A stretch of 64,000 nucleotides of DNA, taken from positions 1 to 64,000 of the forward strand of contig DATJFD010000002.1 in the NCBI GenBank assembly GCA_035495855.1. The letters are read 5' to 3'. Shown piece after piece: positions 32,225 to 43,024 of this stretch. A model generated the notes under the pieces. The model saw only the letters and a program-made list of their open reading frames with translations, searched no databases and was not told where the DNA came from. Each line of letters begins with the position of its first letter. Positions within the stretch are counted from its first letter, which is position 1. The DNA is from JAHFIW01 sp035495855. GTDB taxonomy: Bacteria; Patescibacteriota; Patescibacteriia; SG8-24. Made by a program: the position numbers and the translations under genes.

Positions 32225-33280
32225 ATGAACGCACCCCGCTATCGCATCGGCATCCTCGGCGCCACCGGCATGGTCGGCCAGCGGATGCTCTCGCTCCTCG
32301 ACGGCCATCCTTGGTTCACCGTGACCGCGCTCGGCGCTTCCGAACAATCCGCCGGCAAGCGCTACACCGACGCCGCCGCCTGGCAACTCGACCAGCCCAT
32401 GCCCGCCTGGGCCCGCGACATGGTCGTGAAGAACTGCGTGCCGGACCTCGAGTGCGACCTGGTCCTCTCCGGCCTCGACAACGCCGTGGCCGGCGAGATC
32501 GAAGAGACGTTCGCCGCCGCCGGCTATCCCGTCATCTCGAACGCCAAGAACCACCGCATGGAAGCGGACGTGCCGCTCGTCATCCCCGAGGTGAACCCCG
32601 GGCATCTCGACGTCCTCGCGCGGCAGCGGGCGATGCGCGGCTGGAAGAAGGGCTGCATCGTCACGAACCCCAACTGCTCGACCGTCGGCCTCGTCTGCGC
32701 GCTCAAGCCGCTCCAGGATTCGTTCGGCCTGCGCAAGGCGATGGTCACGACCATGCAGGCGATCTCCGGCGCGGGCTATCCCGGCGTCGCCTCGCTCGAC
32801 ATCCTCGACAACGTCATCCCGTTCATCAAAGGCGAAGAGGAGAAGATGCAGTCCGAGACGATGAAACTGCTCGGCAACTTCGACGGCGAGAAGTTCGCCG
32901 ACGCGGACATGGCCGTCTCCGCGCACTGCAATCGCGTGCATGTCCGCGACGGGCATCTCGAATGCGTCTCGGTGGAGCTCGAGGAGCAGGCCTCGCCCGA
33001 ACAGGTCGTCGAGGCGTGGCGCTCCTTCAAGCCGGAGGTCGCGGCCCTGAAGCTGCCGAGCGTGCCCGACCCGTTCATCGTCTATAAAGATGAAGAGAAC
33101 CGTCCGCAGCCGCGGCGCGACCGCGAGGCGGGCAAGGGGATGACGGTCTCCGTCGGCCGGCTGCGCAAATGCCCCATCCTTCAGTACAAGTTCGTCGTGC
33201 TCTCGCACAACACCGTCCGCGGCGCGGCCGGCGCGGCGATCGCCGACGCCGAACTGCTCGTCGCCAAGGGGCTGGTCTGA
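32225..33280 (+). CDS. asd: Aspartate-semialdehyde dehydrogenase
   Basis: 351 residues; ATG at 32225 (a TTG at 32210 is in frame but less likely). ILGATGMVGQR nucleotide loop, NPNCSTVGL with the catalytic cysteine, and AISGAGYPG. The sequence is of the archaeal/fungal-type ASADH branch rather than E. coli-type. It lies 11 nt after hom and supplies hom's substrate. Confidence 0.92.
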   Translation: MNAPRYRIGILGATGMVGQRMLSLLDGHPWFTVTALGASEQSAGKRYTDAAAWQLDQPMPAWARDMVVKNCVPDLECDLVLSGLDNAVAGEIEETFAAAGYPVISNAKNHRMEADVPLVIPEVNPGHLDVLARQRAMRGWKKGCIVTNPNCSTVGLVCALKPLQDSFGLRKAMVTTMQAISGAGYPGVASLDILDNVIPFIKGEEEKMQSETMKLLGNFDGEKFADADMAVSAHCNRVHVRDGHLECVSVELEEQASPEQVVEAWRSFKPEVAALKLPSVPDPFIVYKDEENRPQPRRDREAGKGMTVSVGRLRKCPILQYKFVVLSHNTVRGAAGAAIADAELLVAKGLV

Positions 33281-33381
33281 GAGCACGAAAAAGGAAAATA
33301 GCAAGGGTCCCCCGAAAGGGGGGACTGGACGAACTCAGCGCCGGGTTTAAGGTGAGAACGTAAGTCATTAAGTCCACGCGT

Positions 33382-33687
33382 ATGCACAAGGAAATGTTGT
33401 TCGCGTACGGCACGCTCCGGGACGGTGACATCCGCAAGGCGCTGTTCGGCGGCCTGCCGGCGGGAGAACCCGACATGTTGCACGGGTTCCTGAAGACGAC
33501 GACGTCGATCAGCGGCGTCCATTACCCGAACATCGTCCCCGCCGAGGACGTGGTCGTGCACGGCGAAGTGCTGGAGGTGGACGAAGACACGCTGCGGCGC
33601 GTCGACGCCTACGAATCCGAGGCGTACCAGCGGCGCAGGATGCGGCTCGCGAGCGGGAAACAGGCCTGGGTCTACATCAGGGACTGA
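33382..33687 (+). CDS. Gamma-glutamylcyclotransferase-like (AIG2/GGCT) protein
   Basis: 101 residues. FAYGTLRDGDIRKALFGG has the family's YGTLR substrate loop; VVVHGEVLEVDEDTLRRVDAYE carries the conserved Gly and the Glu after the helix. It sits inside the threonine operon between asd and thrB, 3 nt before thrB. A link to threonine synthesis is not known; it may remove gamma-glutamyl groups. The 100 nt before it contain a GTCCCCCGAAAGGGGGGAC hairpin without a T tract. Confidence 0.8.
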   Translation: MHKEMLFAYGTLRDGDIRKALFGGLPAGEPDMLHGFLKTTTSISGVHYPNIVPAEDVVVHGEVLEVDEDTLRRVDAYESEAYQRRRMRLASGKQAWVYIRD

Positions 33688-33690
33688 CGC

Positions 33691-34641
33691 ATGCCGATGA
33701 CGCACGCCAGAGCCTTCGCGCCCGCGACCGTCGCCAACGTCGGTCCCGGTTTCGACGTCTTCGGGTTCGCGCTCGAGCGGCCGGGGGACGTCGTCGAAGC
33801 CTGGAGGAACGGCAAGCGCGGCGCGCGCCTCGTCGAGGTCACCGGCGACGACGGGAAGCTTCCGCGCGACGCGGCGACGAACGTCGCTTCCGCGGTCGCC
33901 GCGCGGATGCTGCGCGGCTCCGGAGCGAAGTTCGGCGTCGCGCTCCGCCTGGAGAAAGGGCTGCCGCTCGGCAGCGGGCTCGGCTCGTCCTCCGCTTCCG
34001 CGGTCGCCGCGGCCGTGGCCGTCAACGCGCTGCTCGACCGCCCGTACACGGAGGATGAACTGCTCGAGTTCGCGCGCTACGGCGAGAAGGTCGCCTGCGG
34101 AGCCGCGCACGTCGACAACGTCGCCCCCGCGCTCTTCGGCGGCTTCACCGTCGTCGTCCGCCAGGACCCGCCGGAAGTCGTCCGCCTGCGCTGCCCCAAG
34201 ACCTGGCGCGCGGTCGTCGCGCATCCCCGTTTCGAGCTTTCCACCCGCAAGGCGCGCGCGGTGCTGCCGCGCGAGGTGCCGCTTTCGCGCATGACCGCCA
34301 ACGTCGCAGCCGCAGCCGCCGCGGTCGCGGCCGTGATGGGCGGCGACCTCGCCGCGCTGGGACGCGCCATCACCCGCGAGGCCGTCATCACGCGCGCCCG
34401 CGCGGGCCTCATCCCCGGCTTCAAGGAGGTCGGCGAAGCCGCCTTGTCCGCCGGCGCCGCGGGCTTTTCCATCTCCGGCGCGGGCCCGTCGATCTTCGCG
34501 TTGACCGACGGCGACCGCCGTGCGACGCTCGTGGGAGCGAAGATGATCGCGGCCTGGAGGCGCCTCGGCATCGCCGCGGACCTCTATCTGAGCCGCGTCG
34601 GCGCCCCGGGCGCCCGCCTTTTGGAAGACACAAGGAGCTAG
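33691..34641 (+). CDS. thrB: Homoserine kinase
   Basis: 316 residues. GHMP-kinase family: ATVANVGPGFDVFGFAL at the N-terminus, ATP loop LPLGSGLGSSSASAVAA, and the C-terminal GFSISGAGPSIFAL motif. Phosphorylates homoserine for ThrC. Lies 3 nt after the GGCT-like gene and 2 nt before thrC. Confidence 0.93.
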   Translation: MPMTHARAFAPATVANVGPGFDVFGFALERPGDVVEAWRNGKRGARLVEVTGDDGKLPRDAATNVASAVAARMLRGSGAKFGVALRLEKGLPLGSGLGSSSASAVAAAVAVNALLDRPYTEDELLEFARYGEKVACGAAHVDNVAPALFGGFTVVVRQDPPEVVRLRCPKTWRAVVAHPRFELSTRKARAVLPREVPLSRMTANVAAAAAAVAAVMGGDLAALGRAITREAVITRARAGLIPGFKEVGEAALSAGAAGFSISGAGPSIFALTDGDRRATLVGAKMIAAWRRLGIAADLYLSRVGAPGARLLEDTRS

Positions 34642-34643
34642 TT

Positions 34644-35948
34644 ATGCAAAGCGCGACCCGTCTCGCCTGCGTTCTTTGCGGAGCGGCATACCCGCTCGAC
34701 GATCGCATGTCGTGCGGCTGCGGGGGACTCCTCGACGTCGTTCACGACATGCATGCGGCCGCGAAACGCGGCCCCGACGGCTGGAAGCGCCTGTTCGCGT
34801 CCCGCCGCGCGGGCCCGATGTCGCCCGCGGACGCGAGCGGCGTCTGGCGTTACCGCGAACTCGTCGTGCCCGACCTCGACCCGGACGAGCTCGTCACCCG
34901 CGGGGAAGGCAACACCCGCCTCTACGGCCCCGGGCTCTTCAGGAAGGCCAACGCCTTCATGGGCACGGACGCCGTCTCCTTCAAGCATGAAGGGGAGAAC
35001 CCGACCGGCTCGTTCAAGGACCGCGGCATGACCGTGGCCATGAGCTGGGCCAGGAAGCGCGGCGCCAAGACCGTCGTGTGCGCCTCGACCGGCAACACCT
35101 CGGCCGCCGTCGCCTCGTACGCCTCGCTCGCCGGACTGCCCGCCGTCATCATCATCTCCGAGAAGGGGACGGCGCTCGGCAAGGTCGCGCAATCGCTCGC
35201 CTACGGCGCGCGCTGCGTGATGATCCGCGGCGACTTCGACGCCGCCCTCAGGCTGGTCATGGCCTCCAAGGACAAGCTCGGGCTCACGGTCATGAACTCC
35301 GTGAACCCGATCCGCCTCGAAGGCCAGAAGACCATCATCTGGGAGGCGCTCGAGCAGCGCGGCTGGGACCCGCCCGACTGGTTCGTCGTTCCCGGGGGAA
35401 ACCTCGGCAACGCCGCCGCCTTCGGCAAGGCGCTGCGCGAGGCCGTCGACCTCGGGCTCATCGCCCGCATGCCGCGGCTCGCCGTGGTGCAGGCCGCCGG
35501 CGCGGACCCGTTCTACAAGGCCTCGCTCGCCGGCTGGAAGCGCGGCCCCGTCGCCGCGAAGACCATCGCGACCGCCATCAAGATCGGCGACCCGGTGAAC
35601 TTCGACAAGGCCGTGCGCGCCATCAACTGGACGAACGGCGCCGTGACCGAGGTCGACGACCAGGCCATCATGGACGCCAAGGCCGCGCTCGACGCGGACG
35701 GCGTCGGCGCCGAACCCGCCTCCTGCGCCACCGCCGCCGGCATCCGCCGGCTCGTGGCCGAAGGGGTCATGCGCAAGGACGAGACCGCGATCGCCGTGCT
35801 CACCGGGAACTTCCTCAAGGACCCGGACGCGACCATGGGCTACCACGCGGGCACGCTCGACGGCATCGCCTCGAACGCGGCCAACCGGCCGGTCGTCATC
35901 GACGCGACGCTCGACGCGCTCGAAGCCGCCCTCGCCGCGCCGCGATAA
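34644..35948 (+). CDS. thrC: Threonine synthase
   Basis: 434 residues. N-terminal zinc-ribbon-like CVLCGAAYPL...CGCGG, then the PLP lysine in NPTGSFKDRGM and the phosphate-binding ASTGNTSAAVASYA / PGGNLGNAAAF loops. Converts phosphohomoserine to threonine. Last gene of the operon; a bidirectional terminator follows. Confidence 0.93.
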   Translation: MQSATRLACVLCGAAYPLDDRMSCGCGGLLDVVHDMHAAAKRGPDGWKRLFASRRAGPMSPADASGVWRYRELVVPDLDPDELVTRGEGNTRLYGPGLFRKANAFMGTDAVSFKHEGENPTGSFKDRGMTVAMSWARKRGAKTVVCASTGNTSAAVASYASLAGLPAVIIISEKGTALGKVAQSLAYGARCVMIRGDFDAALRLVMASKDKLGLTVMNSVNPIRLEGQKTIIWEALEQRGWDPPDWFVVPGGNLGNAAAFGKALREAVDLGLIARMPRLAVVQAAGADPFYKASLAGWKRGPVAAKTIATAIKIGDPVNFDKAVRAINWTNGAVTEVDDQAIMDAKAALDADGVGAEPASCATAAGIRRLVAEGVMRKDETAIAVLTGNFLKDPDATMGYHAGTLDGIASNAANRPVVIDATLDALEAALAAPR

Positions 35949-35984
35949 AAAAGACCCCGACAGCCGTCGGGGTCGTTTTCTTTT
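35946..35984. terminator. Bidirectional terminator after thrC
   Basis: AAAAAAGACCCCGAC-AGCC-GTCGGGGTCGTTTTCTTTT works for both converging genes. Confidence 0.88.
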
Positions 35985-36418
35985 CAGGAGTGCCGGACCG
36001 AGATCCGGCCGAGCATGTTCGTCATGTGGACGTGGAGGCGCCGCGCCTGGGAAGGCGACATGTGCCGCATCATCATCTTCTCGAGGCGCTGGACCTCCGC
36101 TTCCTCCGCCTTGCCGTCCCCGTCGCCGACGAACGAATCGCCGATGAGGATATGCAGGCATTCGTGCACGAAGGTCGCGATGACGTCCTCGCGGTAGTCC
36201 ACGAAGATGGTGCGCGTCTCCTCGTCGACCATGCCGACGCAGGCGGTGACGGGCCGGCCGGTCCTGTCCGTCAGGCCGAGGCGTTTCGACACGCGGGGGT
36301 TCCCGAACATGTCGATGTACACGAGCCGCCACTCGTACTGGCCGCACAGCTTGTAGATGCGGTGCATGAGGCGGTAATGCAGCCGGCGCTCGCGGCGCCG
36401 GCGATCGTTCTTCGCCAT
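35984..36418 (-). CDS. Small HExxH zinc metallopeptidase-like protein
   Basis: 144 residues. The zincin motif is HECLH in FVHECLHILIGD; a third ligand may be Glu/Asp or His further along (HMSPSQARRLHVHM). The N-terminus is very basic (KNDRRRRERRLHYRLMHR), which could bind nucleic acid or the membrane. SprT- or WLM-like in size, but no clear family is recognised. Soluble. Confidence 0.6.
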   Translation of the reverse strand: MAKNDRRRRERRLHYRLMHRIYKLCGQYEWRLVYIDMFGNPRVSKRLGLTDRTGRPVTACVGMVDEETRTIFVDYREDVIATFVHECLHILIGDSFVGDGDGKAEEAEVQRLEKMMMRHMSPSQARRLHVHMTNMLGRISVRHS

Positions 36419-36498
36419 GGCACGCTCCGGGTCCGGACACGGTTCGAAAGGGCTTCCTCAGCAGTACCAAAGGGAACGCCGAGGCGCAAACCGAAGGC

Positions 36499-36585
36499 CG
36501 AGTACCCAGTACTCAGTACTCAGTAAACAGAGGTCGGCGTCGATTCTGTGTACTGTGTACTGAGTACTGTTTACCGTGTACTCGC
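36499..36585. repeat. Word-type inverted repeat (family B)
   Basis: CAGTACTCAGTACTCAGTAA words pair with TGTACTGTGTACTGAGTACT. Confidence 0.75.
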
Positions 36586-36591
36586 CCGTCC

Positions 36592-36600
36592 TGCTATAAT
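36592..36600 (+). promoter_or_regulatory. Consensus extended -10, leaderless-type
   Basis: TGC-TATAAT ends 6 nt before the ATG at 36607: the clearest leaderless promoter in the window. Confidence 0.8.
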
Positions 36601-36606
36601 CGTCCC

Positions 36607-36936
36607 ATGAGCAAGAAGTGCGGCGTCGACCGCGAGAACGCCATCATGTACCTCAAGGACGTCGAGCCGTTGTGGCGCGCTTTCTGGCTGCACATGCACC
36701 TGATGGCCAAGAACCTCCGCGAGTTCGGCGAGGGGCTGGCCACGGTGAGCGACGACGTCTTCGCCTACCACGTGAGCGGACAGAAGAACGACCTCAGCCG
36801 CTGGGTGCAGGAAGTGATCGGCGACGCCTCGCTGGCCGAGGACCTGCGCACCGTGAAGGACCAGCGCGAGGCCTCCCGCATCGTCCTCGACCGCGTGGCC
36901 GAGCTCGAGCTCGCGGCGGCCGGAAGGGCCGCTTGA
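36607..36936 (+). CDS. Small DUF5752-like protein
   Basis: 109 residues, soluble and helical. LREFGEGLATVSDDVFAYHV followed by KNDLSRWVQEVIGDASLAEDLR resembles DUF5752: a short helical domain with a conserved His and Trp. No function known. Start set by the promoter 6 nt upstream. Confidence 0.6.
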   Translation: MSKKCGVDRENAIMYLKDVEPLWRAFWLHMHLMAKNLREFGEGLATVSDDVFAYHVSGQKNDLSRWVQEVIGDASLAEDLRTVKDQREASRIVLDRVAELELAAAGRAA

Positions 36937-36986
36937 TGAACGCCGCGCGGCGCGCTATCGTGATGCCAAGATCCATTCATTAAACT

Positions 36987-37163
36987 ATGAAGGAAAAGGC
37001 GAACGCCACCAGGCTCGCATGCACCGTCTGCGAGCACGAACACAAGGATGACGGCACCTGCGAATGCGGGTGCGAGGCCGAGCAGCAGGTCGATCAGATC
37101 TGCTGGAACTGCGGCCACGCCATGCACAACGAGAGGGAATGCAAGTGCGGCTGCCTCGGCTGA
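36987..37163 (+). CDS. Small cysteine-rich double zinc-knuckle protein
   Basis: 58 residues with ten cysteines in two half-repeats: CTVCEHEH...CECGC and CWNCGHAMH...CKCGC. Each has a CxxC pair and a CxCxC cluster with His between, a likely zinc or Fe-S binding knuckle. No family recognised. Follows the 36607 gene by 50 nt and ends at a terminator. A GCTATCGT sequence upstream is a poor -10. Confidence 0.6.
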   Translation: MKEKANATRLACTVCEHEHKDDGTCECGCEAEQQVDQICWNCGHAMHNERECKCGCLG

Positions 37164-37177
37164 GCCCGGGCCTCCGC

Positions 37178-37207
37178 GGACACGGCGCTTCGGCGCGCGT
37201 CTTTTTT
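37178..37207 (+). terminator. Terminator
   Basis: GACACGGCGC-TTCG-GCGCGCGTC with T6. Confidence 0.7.
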
Positions 37208-37218
37208 GACCATAACGT

Positions 37219-37800
37219 ATGACCGGAAAGGAAGTCGTCCTCGACATCGAAACCTCCAACAGCTTCGCCGACGTCGGCAAGTACGATCCGAGCCTGCTCA
37301 AGGTCTCGCTCGTCGGCCTGTACTCGTACGCGACCGACAAGTACGAGTCGTTCCTCGAGCCTGACCTGCCGAAGCTCTGGCGCATCCTCGAGTCCGCCGA
37401 CCGCATCATCGGCTATAACCTCTTCGGCTTCGACTACACCGTCCTCAACGAGTACTACGCCGGCGACCTCCACAAGTTCCCGACGCTCGACGTGATGCTC
37501 GAGATCGAGAAGAAGCTCGGCTTCCGCATCAAGCTCGACGACGTCGCCCACGGCTCGCTCGGGGTGGGGAAGTCCGGCAACGGTCTCCAGGCCATCGAGT
37601 TCTTCCGCCGCGGCGAGATCGACAAGCTGCGCGACTACTGCCTCATGGACGTGAAGGTAACGAAGGAGGTCTACGAGTTCGGGCTCGCCAACAAGCACGT
37701 GAAGTTCAAGGACCGCCAGGGCCAGCTCGTGCAGGTGCCGATCGACTTCGCCATCAAGCAGGAAGAGAAGAAGGCGGTGTCGATGACGCTGCCGTTGTAA
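37219..37800 (+). CDS. RNase H-fold 3'-5' exonuclease-like protein
   Basis: 193 residues. DEDD exonuclease motifs: LDIETSNSF (Exo I), IIGYNLFGFDY (Exo II), and DYCLMDVKVT (Exo III, Asp with Tyr upstream). Similar to the YprB/DnaQ-like predicted exonucleases found in CPR genomes. Nucleic acid proofreading or RNA processing is likely. Ends in a nested family B repeat. Confidence 0.8.
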   Translation: MTGKEVVLDIETSNSFADVGKYDPSLLKVSLVGLYSYATDKYESFLEPDLPKLWRILESADRIIGYNLFGFDYTVLNEYYAGDLHKFPTLDVMLEIEKKLGFRIKLDDVAHGSLGVGKSGNGLQAIEFFRRGEIDKLRDYCLMDVKVTKEVYEFGLANKHVKFKDRQGQLVQVPIDFAIKQEEKKAVSMTLPL

Positions 37801-37925
37801 AGGGCAGAGGGCAAAGGACAGAGTCGAGAGGTAAGGATGTTCAAAAAACGCCCTGCGAGCGCAGGGCGTTTTCAGTAGGTCCCTTCCTCTTACCTCTGCC
37901 CTCTGTCCTTTGTCCTTTTTTCCAA
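37799..37925. repeat. Nested inverted repeat and terminator (family B)
   Basis: Outer arms AGGGCAGAGGGCAAAGGACA and TGTCCTTTGTCC / TCTGCCCTC; inner hairpin AACGCCCTGC-GAGC-GCAGGGCGTT with T. With the nrdJ control region this explains the 353 bp gap before nrdJ. Confidence 0.85.
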
Positions 37926-38001
37926 GCGCCGTGAAACGCATCTTGCTAACTTTTTCCTCGCGTAAACAGCCTTATAAACGGGCTTTCCATGCGTCGCGGC
38001 G

Positions 38002-38010
38002 TTATCCACA
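38002..38010 (+). promoter_or_regulatory. DnaA box upstream of nrdJ
   Basis: TTATCCACA, a perfect DnaA box 21 nt before the -10. E. coli nrdAB is also regulated through DnaA boxes. Confidence 0.6.
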
Positions 38011-38014
38011 ATGA

Positions 38015-38063
38015 CCACAACATATTGTGGTATACTCGAACTAATCGACACTATATGTTGTGT
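38015..38063 (+). promoter_or_regulatory. Two NrdR boxes and the nrdJ promoter
   Basis: Box 1 CCACAACATATTGTGG (38015-38030) and box 2 ACACTATATGTTGTGT (38048-38063) match the NrdR consensus ACACwATATaTwGTGT, 33 bp apart (about three helix turns). An extended -10 TGG-TATACT (38028-38036) abuts box 1, so NrdR binding would block it. Confidence 0.85.
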
Positions 38064-38153
38064 ATAACTGTCCTTTCCCGAGCCCGTTGCGCGGAACGCA
38101 GCGAGCGAGTATAACTTCTCAGCACGAACGAAATATTTTCTTCACCGCGCATT

Positions 38154-41351
<3,198 letters not shown>

Positions 41352-41355
41352 AAAG

Positions 41356-41364
41356 TGCTATACT
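41356..41364 (+). promoter_or_regulatory. Extended -10 promoter between nrdJ and cobO
   Basis: TGC-TATACT, 5 nt after the nrdJ stop. The predicted RNA has a ~140 nt leader before the cobO ATG. Confidence 0.65.
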
Positions 41365-41375
41365 GAGAACGAACA

Positions 41376-41438
41376 ATGATCCCGTGCGTCAGCAATGCTG
41401 ATACGGCGGCGAGCCCCTCCTCACGCTTATGCCTCTAA
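41376..41438 (+). CDS. Possible 20-codon leader ORF before cobO
   Basis: ATG lies 11 nt after the extended -10, as in the leaderless genes, and the ORF runs 20 codons to TAA. The peptide is Ser/Ala-rich and has two Cys; no stalling codon run is evident. It is followed 5 nt later by AAAGGAGGTGATC. It may be a regulatory ORF or chance. Confidence 0.3.
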   Translation: MIPCVSNADTAASPSSRLCL

Positions 41439-41443
41439 TAAGG

Positions 41444-41500
41444 TAAAGGAGGTGATCACAAACTACGGCGCCCGGTCCGCAAGGGCCGGGCGCCGTTTTG
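41444..41500 (+). promoter_or_regulatory. Leader element: perfect anti-16S tail match plus hairpin before cobO
   Basis: AAAGGAGGTGATC (41444-41456) complements the universal 16S rRNA 3' tail over 13 nt, yet no start codon lies at the usual distance. It runs into a strong hairpin, CGGCGCCCGG-TCCGCAAGGG-CCGGGCGCCG, with T4 (41468-41500), then the cobO ATG at 41509. It could be an attenuator or ribosome standby site. No B12 riboswitch core is recognised. Confidence 0.5.
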
Positions 41501-41508
41501 GTCCCGAT

Positions 41509-42084
41509 ATGTCCGATGTCCGCACATCCGAAAAAGCGCCGAAGTCCGTCGGCCTCGTCCAGGTCTACACCGGCGACGGGAAGGGAAAGACCACCGCTTC
41601 GCTCGGGATGGCCTTGCGCGCCGTGTCGCAGGGCATCCGCGTGGCCATCGTCCACTTCGACAAGGGCGGCACGCACTACGCCGAGCGGCAGGTCATCGCC
41701 GAGAAGTTCCCCGGGCAGATCGACCTGTTCGCCTGCGGGCTCGACCGCATCGATCCGAAGACGAATCGGTTCCGCTTCGGCGTGACGCCGGAGGACAAGG
41801 CCGAGGCCGGGCGCGGGCTCGCACTCGTCCGCGACATCTTCCGGAAAGGGGAGCACGGGCTCGTCATCCTCGACGAGATCAACTGCACCGTGTCGCTGGG
41901 CATGCTCTCCGAAGAGGACGCGCTCGCGGTCATCGCCGAGAAGCCGCCCGCGACCGAGCTCGTCCTCACCGGCCGCCAGGCGCCGGCCTCGTTCCGCGAG
42001 CTGGCCGATCTCGTGACCGAGATGACGCTCGTGAAGCATTACTTCTACGAAGGGGTGCCGGCGCGGTACGGATTGGACTATTAG
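41509..42084 (+). CDS. cobO: Cob(I)yrinic acid a,c-diamide adenosyltransferase
   Basis: 191 residues; the ATG at 41509 is taken as start, although the frame is open through the leader hairpin. Motifs: VYTGDGKGKTTASLG (P-loop), HFDKGGTHYAE, LVILDEINCTVSLG (Walker B) and LVLTGRQAP of the CobO/BtuR family. Makes the adenosylcobalamin that nrdJ needs; the pairing supports B12 use by this cell, probably with scavenged cobalamin since no synthesis genes are here. Confidence 0.9.
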   Translation: MSDVRTSEKAPKSVGLVQVYTGDGKGKTTASLGMALRAVSQGIRVAIVHFDKGGTHYAERQVIAEKFPGQIDLFACGLDRIDPKTNRFRFGVTPEDKAEAGRGLALVRDIFRKGEHGLVILDEINCTVSLGMLSEEDALAVIAEKPPATELVLTGRQAPASFRELADLVTEMTLVKHYFYEGVPARYGLDY

Positions 42085-42205
42085 AGGACAAAGGGCAGAG
42101 GACAGAGCTTAGAGGAATGCGAGACATTTCAAAAAACGCCCTGCGCAAGCAGGACGTTTTAGAATGCCTATTCCTCTAAACTCTGCCCTCTGGCCTTTCG
42201 TCCAT
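42083..42205. repeat. Nested inverted repeat and terminator (family B)
   Basis: Outer arms AGAGGACAAAGGGCAGAGGA / TTCCTCTAAACTCTGCCCTC; inner hairpin AACGCCCTGC-GCAA-GCAGGACGTTT. Confidence 0.85.
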
Positions 42206-42262
42206 CTCGACAAAACCGCGAAAACATGCTCAACTGGAGCCGTCCTTTCTTGGAGGTGCGTC

Positions 42263-42481
42263 ATGCCGAAACCGCTCCGTTTCCTCGCCGCCGCCGTCGC
42301 GCTCATCGTGGTCATCGTCGCTCCCGTGTTCGCGTTCATCGGCCTCGTCGAGCTGGTCGCGGACCGCCTGCTCCTGCAGGAGGGCATCACGTGGCCGTAC
42401 CTGCTCATCTTCGGCGCTCCCGCGGCGATGCTCCTCATGCTCCTCGCGCTTCGCCGCCTGTACCCGCGCCACTTCAGCTGA
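42263..42481 (+). CDS. Small two-helix membrane protein
   Basis: 72 residues; ATG with GGAGG 7 nt upstream. Two hydrophobic segments (FLAAAVALIVVIVAPVFAFI and WPYLLIFGAPAAMLLMLLAL) with a short loop; basic C-terminus. No family recognised. Confidence 0.55.
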   Translation: MPKPLRFLAAAVALIVVIVAPVFAFIGLVELVADRLLLQEGITWPYLLIFGAPAAMLLMLLALRRLYPRHFS

Positions 42482-42483
42482 AC

Positions 42484-42508
42484 ACCGCCTCAGGCGGTCT
42501 TTTTTTAT
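42484..42508 (+). terminator. Terminator
   Basis: ACCGCC-TCA-GGCGGT with T6. Confidence 0.8.
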
Positions 42509-42590
42509 CCCCAATTCGGGGACAGTCCCCGATGTGTGGATATCCACAACGGGGTCAGACCCCGCGGTGGACAAAGCGGCGGGGCCCGTG
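42508..42590. repeat. CCCCAATTCGGGGAC / TGTGGATATCCACA palindromes (family E)
   Basis: A GGGGACAGTCCCC hairpin, a TGTGGATATCCACA palindrome and a GGGGTCAGACCCC hairpin in tandem. The first two share words with the palindrome at 6268. Confidence 0.65.
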
Positions 42591-42625
42591 ACAGGGTGAA
42601 CGTAACGAACTCTTAACGACAGCCT

Positions 42626-42925
42626 ATGAGCCTCACCATCCTTTTCGCCTACGGAGAAGCCGCGTTCCATGTCTTCCTCGCCGCCGTCGCGCTGGGCGCG
42701 CTGCGCAAGTTCGGCCTCGGCGCCTGGCGCAACGTCGCCGCAGCCGTCGGCGCGGTGAAGATCGCGCAGGAGGCGGCCGTCACGGTCGCCGCCATCGCCA
42801 TCGGACGGCCGCTCGAGCATCCCGGCGAGACCGTCGCCTGGGCGCTCACAGGAACGGCACTCGTGGTCATCGCCGTCTACGCCAGGATGCGGCAACATGC
42901 ATGCTCCGAAGAAAGGAGAGTTTAG
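42626..42925 (+). CDS. Small membrane protein
   Basis: 99 residues with three hydrophobic segments (about 5-25, 33-60, 68-86). No family recognised. No clear Shine-Dalgarno site; the upstream CTTAACGAC holds no good -10 either. Confidence 0.5.
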   Translation: MSLTILFAYGEAAFHVFLAAVALGALRKFGLGAWRNVAAAVGAVKIAQEAAVTVAAIAIGRPLEHPGETVAWALTGTALVVIAVYARMRQHACSEERRV

Positions 42926-42988
42926 GATTGAGAATTGAGAAGTCGGCTACGCTCTCAACTCTAAACTCTCAATTCTCATTTCTCGTCA
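42918..42988. repeat. Word-type inverted repeat (family B)
   Basis: GGATTGAGAATTGAGAAG pairs with CTCAATTCTCATTTCTC. Confidence 0.75.
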
Positions 42989-43024
42989 GGAAGACTGCGT
43001 GCGCGTCGACCGCTAGAGGAACGA

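Noticed and set aside
33300..33330. Terminator between asd and the GGCT-like gene
   Set aside because: GTCCCCCGAAAGGGGGGAC forms a hairpin but no T tract follows; read-through within the threonine operon is more likely.
38002..38010. Possible replication origin (DnaA box)
   Set aside because: A single box near nrdJ, no cluster, no AT-rich unwinding region, no dnaA/dnaN. It is better read as a regulatory site.
41444..41456. 16S rRNA 3' end on the minus strand (GATCACCTCCTTT)
   Set aside because: Only 13 nt match; the sequence beyond it has no 16S similarity. It is a Shine-Dalgarno-like sequence on the plus strand.
41365..41508. Cobalamin riboswitch upstream of cobO
   Set aside because: No B12-box core or the expected multi-stem fold is recognisable, and the leader is too short for the class I fold.
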